A program made the translations under genes and the position numbers. 5,747 nt of DNA, taken from the NCBI GenBank assembly GCA_049514335.1, contig JBEKVE010000198.1, forward strand, positions 1 to 5,747. Reading direction: 5' to 3'. Numbering within the stretch: position 1 is the stretch's first letter; each line of letters opens with the position of its first letter. Source of the stretch: JBEKVE01 sp049514335. GTDB lineage: Bacteria; Actinomycetota; Acidimicrobiia; Acidimicrobiales; UBA8190. The notes beneath the pieces are model-generated. The model searched no databases and was not told the origin of the DNA. It saw nothing but the letters and a program-made list of their open reading frames with translations. Positions 1-5,573 of this stretch are shown here, piece by piece.

Positions 1-917
1 GCGGCGCGCAGGGGGCGGGTGGCGTTGTTGATCTCGGGGTAGGCGGACGGCGCGTCGGCGTGACGCCGGACGAAGTCGTTGACGAGGCCCCGGGCGCGGC
101 GGCCGCTGAAGGCGCGGGTGACGACGGTGCCGGGGAAGCGGGGATCGACGAGGGCCTCCTTGTACAGCGGGTGCGCACCACTCTCGGGGCAGCGCAGGAA
201 CGCCGTGCCGCACACCATCGCCGCCGCGCCGGCCCGGCGCGCCACGGCGAGGTGGCGCGCCGTCATGATGCCGCCGGCGGCCAGGAGGGGGACATCTGTC
301 ACCTGGCCCACCGTGCGCAGGAGGTCGAGCACGCCGTCCCCATCGGGGCGGGGGCCGGGGCTGTCGGTGAAGGTCCCGCGGTGTGCTCCGGCTTCAGATC
401 CCTGGACCAGCAGGGCGTGCGCTCCGGCGTCGGCCGCCACCGCCGCCTCCGACGCGCTCGTCACCGTGACGGCCACGACCGCGCCGGCCAGCGTGAGCGT
501 GTCGAGCACCTCCGCCGGCGGGCAGCCGAAGGTGAAGCTCACCACTGCGGGCGGGTCCGCCATGACGGCGGCGAGCTTCTCGTCGTAGTGGTCGTCGTCC
601 CAGGTGCTCCCCCCGAGAGCCACCCCCACGGCGCGGGCGTCGTCGCCCAGGGACCCCAGGTAGCGGGCGAGCCCCTCGGTGTCCCCGGTGGGCGCGCCGG
701 GGACGAAGAGGTTGACCCCGAAGGCCTCCGACGTCGCCGCCCGGACGGCGGTCATCTCCGCCACCAGGGCGGCCGCCGTCTTGTAGCCGCCGGCCAGGAA
801 ACCGAAGGTGCCGGCCCCGGCGGCCGCCACCACCAGATCGGGTGTGGACGGACCACCGGCCATGGGCGCCACCACGACCGGCCGCCGAAGGACGTCGGAC
901 AGGTTCGGTGCCGCCAT
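1..917 (-). CDS. Nitronate monooxygenase-like FMN protein (3' end cut by window edge)
   Basis: Reading the minus strand from the ATG at 917-915 gives 305 codons open to the window edge, so only the extreme C-terminus is missing. The protein looks like a class I nitronate monooxygenase (2-nitropropane dioxygenase family), an FMN TIM-barrel that oxidises alkyl nitronates such as the toxin propionate-3-nitronate. Supporting motifs are the N-terminal strand VVVAPMAGGPSTPDL (residues 14-28), FLAGGYKT (40-47), FGVNLFVPG (66-74), QGSEAGAHRG (171-180) containing His178 in the position of the family's catalytic base, AAGGIMTARHLAVA (212-225) and CGTAFLRCPES (235-245), which form the FMN phosphate region. 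A GTG at 920-918 directly precedes the ATG in frame; no other upstream start exists nearby and the Shine-Dalgarno is weak (GCGGGG). The gene follows the oxidoreductase operon after 83 bases and may be co-transcribed or have its own promoter. FabK-like enoyl reductases share this fold, so the exact substrate is uncertain. Confidence 0.88.
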   Translation of the reverse strand, partial: MAAPNLSDVLRRPVVVAPMAGGPSTPDLVVAAAGAGTFGFLAGGYKTAAALVAEMTAVRAATSEAFGVNLFVPGAPTGDTEGLARYLGSLGDDARAVGVALGGSTWDDDHYDEKLAAVMADPPAVVSFTFGCPPAEVLDTLTLAGAVVAVTVTSASEAAVAADAGAHALLVQGSEAGAHRGTFTDSPGPRPDGDGVLDLLRTVGQVTDVPLLAAGGIMTARHLAVARRAGAAAMVCGTAFLRCPESGAHPLYKEALVDPRFPGTVVTRAFSGRRARGLVNDFVRRHADAPSAYPEINNATRPLRA

Positions 918-1000
918 CACCCCGCAGCGTACGGCGACACGAGCTGGACGGACTGACGTGACGTCTCGCGGGCGGCGCGGCGCGGCGTGGCGTGACCGGG
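918..1000. other. 83-base intergenic spacer upstream of the nitronate monooxygenase-like gene
   Basis: This is the only sizeable gap between genes in the window. It contains a GC repeat-like run (GGCGGCGCGGCGCGGCG, about 971-987) and a short perfect inverted repeat GACGT-G-ACGTC at 955-965, about 38 bases before the downstream ATG. There is no long stem followed by a T-tract on the minus strand, so I see no intrinsic terminator after the flavoprotein gene. A TACGCT hexamer (minus strand, 931-926) loosely resembles a -10 box lying just ahead of the GTG/ATG, but no good -35 accompanies it. A promoter here is possible, not shown. Confidence 0.3.
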
Positions 1001-2632
1001 TCAGGTCGGCTCGGGCTCCATGACGATGGCTCCGCAGGGGCACTCCGACACGCAGAGGCCGCATCCCTTGCAGTAGTCGTAGTCGAAGGCATAGCGCATG
1101 CCCGCCCCCAGCTTGATCACGGCGTTGTCGGGGCACACCCCGAAGCAGTTGTCGCACTCGAAGCAGTTGCCGCACGACATGCAGCGTCGGGCCTCGAACA
1201 GGGCGTTGCTGCGATCGAGCCCGGTCACCACCTCGTCGAACGTGGTGGTGCGGCGGGCCAGGTCGAGCTGGGGTCGCACCGTCTTGGGAGCGTCCGCGTA
1301 GTACCAGGTGTTGAGCATCCCCGGGCCGGCCAGCTCGTGGCGCTGGGCCGGCTCGTACGCCACCCCGCGCAGCCAGGCGTCGATGTGGCGGGCCGCCTGC
1401 TTGCCGTGGCCGATGGCGATGGTCACGGTGCGCTCGGCCGGCACCATGTCCCCGCCGGCGAACACCCCGGCATGGGTGGTCATCATGTCCGGCCCCACCT
1501 GGACCACGCCGTCCTCGACGGCGATGTCGCCCGCACCTTGCACCAGTGACAGGTCCGACTCCTGGCCCAGGGCGAGCACGAGCGAGTCGGCCTCGAGCTC
1601 CTCGAATTCTCCGGTGGGCTGGGGGAAGCCGGTCTCGTCGAGCGCCATCTTCTCGATCACGAGCTTCCCGCCCTCGACCGACGTGATGGTGGAGAGCCAC
1701 TTCATCTGCACGCCCTCCTCGGTCGCCTCTTCGACCTCGATGTCGTGGGCGGGCATGCGGTCACGGGTACGGCGGTAGACGACCACGGCGTCGGTGGCCC
1801 CCAGGCGCCGGGCCGTGCGCGCCGCGTCCATGGCGGTGTTGCCTCCCCCGTACACCGCCACCCGCCGGCCCAGCTGGGGAGGACCCTCCCCCTCCATGCT
1901 GCGCAGGAAGGACACGGCGTCTACCACGTGGGCGGAGTCACCGGCCGGGATGTAGGCACGCTTGCCGATCTCGGCCCCGACGGCCAGGAAGACTGCATCG
2001 AAGCCGTCGTCGTGCATGGTCTTCACCACGTCGGTGACGTTGCGATCGAACTCGATGGTCACCCCGAGCGCCAAGATGCGGTCGATCTCGGCCTGCATGA
2101 CGGCACGGGGCAGGCGGTAGCGGGGTATCCCGAAGCGCATCATGCCCCCCGCCACGTGCGCCGATTCGTAGATGGTGACGGCGTGACCGCGGCGCCGGAG
2201 GTGGTAGGCCGCCGACAGCCCCGCCGGCCCGGCTCCGACCACGAGGACCCGCTTGCCGGTCTCGGCGTGCTCGAGCTCGAGCTGCCATCCGTGGGCGATG
2301 GCCTCGTCGCCGAGGAAGCGCTCCACGGCGTTGATGCCCACGGCCTCGTCCACCTGGACCCGGTTGCACGCCGTTTCGCACGGGTGGTAGCAGACCCGGC
2401 CCATCACCGCCGGCAAGGGGTTGTCGCGGACGAGGGCCCGCCACGCTTCCTCGTAGTGCCCCGCCTCGGCGTGGTACAGCCATCCCTGGATGTTCTCGCC
2501 GGCGGGGCAGGCGTTGTTGCACGGGGGGAGCCGATCGACGTAGACGGGGCGCTCCACGCGCCAGGACCCCGTCTTGTTGGCGAGGCTCGAACCGACGTCG
2601 AGGGTGATGGCGAAGGGCTTCTCCATGGTCAC
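1001..2632 (-). CDS. GltD-like FAD/NAD(P) oxidoreductase fused to a C-terminal 2x[4Fe-4S]-type ferredoxin domain
   Basis: This 543-residue protein is predicted to shuttle electrons between the 2-oxoacid oxidoreductase core and NAD(P)(H) in the cytoplasm. Domains in order: an N-terminal GltD-type helical Fe-S region with Cys38, Cys42, Cys81, Cys85 and Cys89; an FAD-binding Rossmann motif VVGAGPAGLS (131-140) followed by E156 and GGMMRFGIPRYRLP (162-175); an NAD(P) motif YGGGNTAMDAAR (261-272) with the basic YRRTR (286-290), which in GltD relatives contacts the NADPH phosphate; the FAD-closing AGGDMVPAERT (392-402); and a ferredoxin-like tail with Cys484, 487, 490, 493, 496, 500 (followed by Pro) and Cys521, 524, 527, 531, 533. 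GltD itself is about 470 residues, so the tail accounts for the extra length. It replaces the separate delta subunit of PorGDAB enzymes. The start is GTG at 2632-2630, overlapping the beta stop as GTGA; an in-frame ATG lies at 2626-2624. The glutamate synthase small-subunit role is unlikely because no large subunit gene is nearby. Confidence 0.93.
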   Translation of the reverse strand: MTMEKPFAITLDVGSSLANKTGSWRVERPVYVDRLPPCNNACPAGENIQGWLYHAEAGHYEEAWRALVRDNPLPAVMGRVCYHPCETACNRVQVDEAVGINAVERFLGDEAIAHGWQLELEHAETGKRVLVVGAGPAGLSAAYHLRRRGHAVTIYESAHVAGGMMRFGIPRYRLPRAVMQAEIDRILALGVTIEFDRNVTDVVKTMHDDGFDAVFLAVGAEIGKRAYIPAGDSAHVVDAVSFLRSMEGEGPPQLGRRVAVYGGGNTAMDAARTARRLGATDAVVVYRRTRDRMPAHDIEVEEATEEGVQMKWLSTITSVEGGKLVIEKMALDETGFPQPTGEFEELEADSLVLALGQESDLSLVQGAGDIAVEDGVVQVGPDMMTTHAGVFAGGDMVPAERTVTIAIGHGKQAARHIDAWLRGVAYEPAQRHELAGPGMLNTWYYADAPKTVRPQLDLARRTTTFDEVVTGLDRSNALFEARRCMSCGNCFECDNCFGVCPDNAVIKLGAGMRYAFDYDYCKGCGLCVSECPCGAIVMEPEPT

Positions 2633-3726
2633 ACGTCAACCTTCGGGTGCGACGCCAGTGGCGCACCGTCGTTCAGGGCGCCCGCGTGGGCGTCAGTGTC
2701 TGTGCCCGCCTCGGCGTCCGCCTCGTCGTCGGTGCCCTCGTCGAGCAGACCGAAACGGCGGATGTTGCGGTCGGCCATGGCCTGGAGGCGCGCCACGATG
2801 TCGGGCCGCGCCGAGGCGCCGAAGAGGTGGCGATACCGGCCCTGGAGCTGCAGGTAGTCCTCGACCGGAACCTGGCGGCGGATCTTCGACACCCCCGTGA
2901 TCTCGCCGTGCTCCGCCTCGAACACGGGGAAGATCCCCGACTCCTTGGCCAGGCGGGCGAGGCGGACGGTGTCGCACGACGCGGCACCCCAGCCGAGCGG
3001 GCACGGCACGAGAACGTGGATGTAGCGCGCCCCGTGCATGGTCATGGCCCGGCTCACCTTGTACTCGAGGTCCCGCAGCTCCGACACGGTGGCGGTGGCC
3101 ACGTAGGGGATCTCGTGCGCCACCGCCAGCAGGGGCATGCTCTTGCCCTGGCCGAACACGTTGCCAGGCTCGGGCCCGAGGGCCTCGGTCGTCGCCGTGC
3201 GCGCCGCGGGCGGGGTGGCGCTCGACCGCTGGACGCCGGTGTTCATGTAGCCCTCGTTGTCGTAGCAGATGAACAGCACGTCGTCGTTGCGCTCGAACAT
3301 CCCCGACAGACACCCGAACCCGATGTCCACCGTGCCGCCGTCGCCTGCCTGCGCCACCACGCGCACGTCGCTGTGCCCCTTGGCCTTGAGCGCGGCAGCC
3401 ACTCCCGTCGCCACCGCGGGCGCGTTGCCGAACAGCGAATGGAGCCACGGCACCTTCCACGAGGTCTCGGGATACGGGGTCGAGAAGACCTCCAGGCAGC
3501 CCGTGGCGTTGACGGCGATCATGCGGCCCTTGGTGGCCCGCATCGCCGCGTCGAGGGCGTAGCGCGCCCCGAGCGCCTCGCCGCAGCCCTGACAGGCGCG
3601 GTGGCCGGAGTTGAGCGAGTTCGTCCGGGTGGCGTCGGCCTGCACGGAGCGCTGCTCCAGGGGCAGGAGGCGGTTCCCGACTGCGAAACTGCCCGTTTGG
3701 TAGAACTTCACCGGCTGCAGGGGCAT
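2629..3726 (-). CDS. porB: 2-oxoacid:acceptor oxidoreductase beta subunit (TPP and 4Fe-4S), PorB-like
   Basis: The 365-residue protein carries the thiamine pyrophosphate site of a pyruvate:ferredoxin oxidoreductase-type enzyme. The Fe-S ligands are Cys45 and Cys48 (ACQGCGEALGAR), Cys77 (NATGCLEVF) and Cys242 (VPCPLGWG), the usual four for the PorB proximal cluster. The TPP/Mg motif begins at GDGGTVDIG (128-136) and ends at YDNEGYMNTG (155-164). I place the start at ATG 3726-3724 and not at the in-frame codon 30 bases upstream (3756), because GAGGAG at 3738-3733 is 6 bases before it and the longer form would run back into the alpha gene. The catalytic part ends near residue 330; a tail of about 35 residues rich in Asp, Glu, Ala and Thr follows (329-365), which is not part of the usual PorB fold. 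The gene follows alpha by 10 bases and overlaps the next gene by 4 bases. The family also includes phenylglyoxylate and 2-oxoglutarate enzymes, so pyruvate specificity is inferred. Confidence 0.95.
   Translation of the reverse strand: MPLQPVKFYQTGSFAVGNRLLPLEQRSVQADATRTNSLNSGHRACQGCGEALGARYALDAAMRATKGRMIAVNATGCLEVFSTPYPETSWKVPWLHSLFGNAPAVATGVAAALKAKGHSDVRVVAQAGDGGTVDIGFGCLSGMFERNDDVLFICYDNEGYMNTGVQRSSATPPAARTATTEALGPEPGNVFGQGKSMPLLAVAHEIPYVATATVSELRDLEYKVSRAMTMHGARYIHVLVPCPLGWGAASCDTVRLARLAKESGIFPVFEAEHGEITGVSKIRRQVPVEDYLQLQGRYRHLFGASARPDIVARLQAMADRNIRRFGLLDEGTDDEADAEAGTDTDAHAGALNDGAPLASHPKVDV
2640..2644 (-). promoter_or_regulatory. Shine-Dalgarno of the flavoprotein gene (favours the GTG start)
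   Basis: GAAGG on the minus strand lies inside the last codons of the beta gene. It is 7 bases from the GTG at 2632 and 13 bases from the in-frame ATG at 2626. The spacing favours the GTG start, which also makes the 4-base stop/start overlap typical of coupled translation. Confidence 0.5.
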
Positions 3727-3732
3727 CGTCAG

Positions 3733-3738
3733 CTCCTC
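3733..3738 (-). promoter_or_regulatory. Shine-Dalgarno GAGGAG of the beta subunit gene
   Basis: A strong GAGGAG on the minus strand lies 6 bases before the ATG at 3726 and overlaps the TGA stop of the alpha gene (3739-3737). This decides the beta start and suggests that ribosomes ending alpha can restart at beta. Confidence 0.75.
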
Positions 3739-4990
3739 ACGTGGCCCGGGCCGCAACCACGCCGACGTCGCGCAGCAGGTTCTCCGCGATCGGACCTGAC
3801 CGCCGCCGACCGCTCATCCGCTCGAGCTCGCGCTCGACGAGGGCGTGGTCGAGGTCCAGGAAGGTCAGGTCGCCGAGGCGGTCCCCCTCCGCATCGTCGA
3901 ACAGACCGTTGAGCGAGCGCACGGTGATGGGACGGCCCCCCAGGCCGGCGATCACGGCATAGGAGTGCAGCGCCGTGCCGGCGGTGGCCATGGCGACGTC
4001 CTGCGCGAGGATCCCGCCCGCGCCGGGGGCGAGCGCCTTCTCCACCACCACGACCCGGCGCGCGCCCTGCAGGGCGGCGCGGACCGCCGCCGTCGGGAAG
4101 GGTCGGAACGACCCGATGCCGAGTGCGCCGATGCGGTCGCCGCGCCCGCGGCGCTCGTCCACGACGTCCTTGATCGTGCCGAGGACCGAGCCGAGCGCCA
4201 CGACCACGGTCTCGGCGTCCTCGCTGCGGTAGGGGTGCACGAGACCACCCGACGCCCGTCCGAAGGTCCCGGCGAACTCCGCCGCGATCTCCGGGATGCG
4301 GTCGAGCGCCTGGAGCTGCTTCACGTGCGCCAGGTAGCGCACTTCTTCGAAGGCCTCGGGCCCGACCATGGCGCCGATGGACACGGGGTCGAGGGGATCG
4401 AGGACCTGGCGGGGCTCGTAGGGCGGCAAGAAGACGTCCACCTGCTCCTGGGTGGGGATCTCCACGGCCTCGACGGCATGGGTGAGGATGAAACCGTCCA
4501 TGCACACCATGACGGGCACCGACAGCTCCTCGGCCAGCCGGAAGGCCTGCACGTGGAGGTCGGCGGCCTCCTGGTTGGTCTCGGCGAAGAGCTGGATCCA
4601 TCCGGCGTCGCGCACCGACATGGCGTCGCTGTGGTCGTTCCAGATGTTGATCGGTGCGCCGATGGCACGGTTGGCCAGCGTCATGACGATAGGGAGCCCC
4701 AACCCCGACGCGTTGTAGACGGCCTCGATCATGAACAAGAGGCCCTGGCTGGCGGTGGCGGTGTAGGACCGGGCGCCGGCCGCCGACGCCCCGATGCACA
4801 CCGACATGGCGGCGAACTCCGACTCGACGTTGATGAATTCACAGTGCTCGAGGGCGCCGGACTTCACGAGGGCCCCGACCCCTTCGATGATGTGGGTCTG
4901 GGGCGAGATGGGATAGGCGCAGACCACCTCCGGGCGGCACAGGGCCACCGTCTCGGCCACCGCCCGGGAGCCCTCAATCTGGCGAAGCAC
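3737..4990 (-). CDS. porA: 2-oxoacid:acceptor oxidoreductase alpha subunit, PorA-like
   Basis: The 417-residue alpha subunit contains the pyrimidine-binding domain and domain II of the PFOR family, and lines the substrate pocket. Visible motifs are AYPISPQTHIIEG (25-37), NVESEFAAMS (54-63), TASQGLLFMIEAVYNASG (79-96), ANRAIGAPINIWNDHSDAM (106-124) and, in the second half, VALGSVLGTIKDV (264-276), GSFRPFP (293-299), VVVEKALAPGAGG (314-326) and GGRPITVRSLNGLFDD (351-366). Compared from memory with the Desulfovibrio africanus PFOR, its Thr31, Glu64 and Arg114 match Ser29, Glu58 and Arg108 here, which fits a small 2-oxoacid such as pyruvate. The start is GTG at 4990-4988; the next upstream in-frame codons hold no start before a stop, so this is the only reasonable choice. 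It overlaps the gamma gene by 17 bases. Phenylglyoxylate-type alpha subunits have similar motifs and remain possible. Confidence 0.95.
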   Translation of the reverse strand: MLRQIEGSRAVAETVALCRPEVVCAYPISPQTHIIEGVGALVKSGALEHCEFINVESEFAAMSVCIGASAAGARSYTATASQGLLFMIEAVYNASGLGLPIVMTLANRAIGAPINIWNDHSDAMSVRDAGWIQLFAETNQEAADLHVQAFRLAEELSVPVMVCMDGFILTHAVEAVEIPTQEQVDVFLPPYEPRQVLDPLDPVSIGAMVGPEAFEEVRYLAHVKQLQALDRIPEIAAEFAGTFGRASGGLVHPYRSEDAETVVVALGSVLGTIKDVVDERRGRGDRIGALGIGSFRPFPTAAVRAALQGARRVVVVEKALAPGAGGILAQDVAMATAGTALHSYAVIAGLGGRPITVRSLNGLFDDAEGDRLGDLTFLDLDHALVERELERMSGRRRSGPIAENLLRDVGVVAARAT

Positions 4991-5564
4991 GGACCAGCAC
5001 CCCCTTCGGGCGGGTCACGAACCGGAAGGCCTCGTCGGCGGCCGCCACGTTGCCCTCGGCCACCGCCGCCCCGAAACGCTCCCGGATGGCCTCGAACACA
5101 GACGACAGCGACACCGCACCGGAGAGCGCTGCGAACCCGCCCAGGAGCACGGCGTTGGGCACCGGTCGCCCCGTGTGGGCGAGCGCCAGCTCCGTGGCCG
5201 GCACGGTCAGCAGGCGACGGTTCCCGCCCGATTCGACCAGGTCCGACAGGCCGAGCTCCTCGAAGGAACGCGCCGAGTTGATGAGGACGATGCCGTCAGG
5301 GCGCAGACCGCTGAACACATCGACCTGGTGCAGCAACGTGGCATCCTGGACGACCAGCGCGTCGGGCTCGACGATCGGCTCGCGGGTCCGGATGGGCGCG
5401 GTGTCGATGCGGCAGAACGCCGTGACCGGCGCGCCGGTGCGCTCGGAACCGAAGCTCGGGAACGCCTGGGCGTACCGGCCGTCGCGGAAGGCGGACACCG
5501 ACAGCATCTCGGCGGCAGTCACCACGCCCTGGCCACCGCGACCGTGGATGCGGACCTGGAACAT
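4974..5564 (-). CDS. porG: 2-oxoacid:acceptor oxidoreductase gamma subunit, PorG-like
   Basis: The 196-residue gamma subunit is the CoA-interacting domain of the PFOR family (domain III in single-chain enzymes). It opens with RIHGRGGQGVVTAAEML (5-21) and continues with the typical AFPSFGSERTGAPVTAF (34-50), then VVQDATLL (71-78), GLRPDGIVLINSAR (86-99) and PNAVLLGGFAAL (136-147), a pattern seen across PorG proteins. Length fits the family (about 180-200 residues). It is the first oxidoreductase gene, 9 bases after the GAPDH stop, and its ATG (5564-5562) has no recognisable Shine-Dalgarno, so it may rely on ribosomes terminating at the GAPDH gene. Its stop lies inside the start of the alpha gene. 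The gene order gamma-alpha-beta with no delta between is notable; the ferredoxin function appears at the end of the operon. Confidence 0.95.
   Translation of the reverse strand: MFQVRIHGRGGQGVVTAAEMLSVSAFRDGRYAQAFPSFGSERTGAPVTAFCRIDTAPIRTREPIVEPDALVVQDATLLHQVDVFSGLRPDGIVLINSARSFEELGLSDLVESGGNRRLLTVPATELALAHTGRPVPNAVLLGGFAALSGAVSLSSVFEAIRERFGAAVAEGNVAAADEAFRFVTRPKGVLVRASPD
5000..5007 (-). promoter_or_regulatory. Shine-Dalgarno-like GAAGGGGG of the alpha subunit gene
   Basis: GAAGGGGG on the minus strand lies within the last codons of the gamma gene, 9 bases before the GTG start of alpha at 4990. It supports that GTG as a real start and fits coupled translation through the 17-base overlap. Confidence 0.45.
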
Positions 5565-5573
5565 GCGTGGCGA

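Noticed and set aside
971..987. GC repeat run GGCGGCGCGGCGCGGCG as a possible terminator or tandem repeat
   Set aside because: It does not form a stem with a matching arm followed by a T-tract, and short GC repeats are common at this base composition.
394..1092. Minus-strand frame of 232 codons overlapping the nitronate monooxygenase-like gene and the flavoprotein end
   Set aside because: It is a different frame from the gene with FMN motifs, its product is low-complexity Arg/Gly-rich sequence, and it crosses two better-supported genes.
2269..2282. 14-base perfect palindrome GCTCGAGCTCGAGC
   Set aside because: It lies inside the flavoprotein gene and is explained by alternating Leu-Glu codons (QLELEH, residues 118-122 region), so it is not evidence for a regulatory site.
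1001..2632. Annotation of the flavoprotein as glutamate synthase small subunit (gltD)
   Set aside because: Its FAD/NAD(P) module is of that family, but the added C-terminal ferredoxin domain, the absence of a gltB gene and the tight linkage to the oxidoreductase core argue for a subunit of that enzyme.
3727..3756. Upstream start for the beta subunit at 3756, adding 10 residues
   Set aside because: It would start inside the alpha coding region and place the strong GAGGAG within the coding sequence; the ATG at 3726 has that site 6 bases upstream.
3845..5281. Long plus-strand open frame (478 codons) opposite alpha and gamma, and similar long plus-strand frames at 60-956, 1745-2857 and 2647-3912
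   Set aside because: These are antisense shadows. High G/C at third positions of the real minus-strand genes removes stop codons on the other strand. The translations are rich in Arg, Gly, His and Ala with no recognisable motifs, while the minus-strand frames show clear family signatures.
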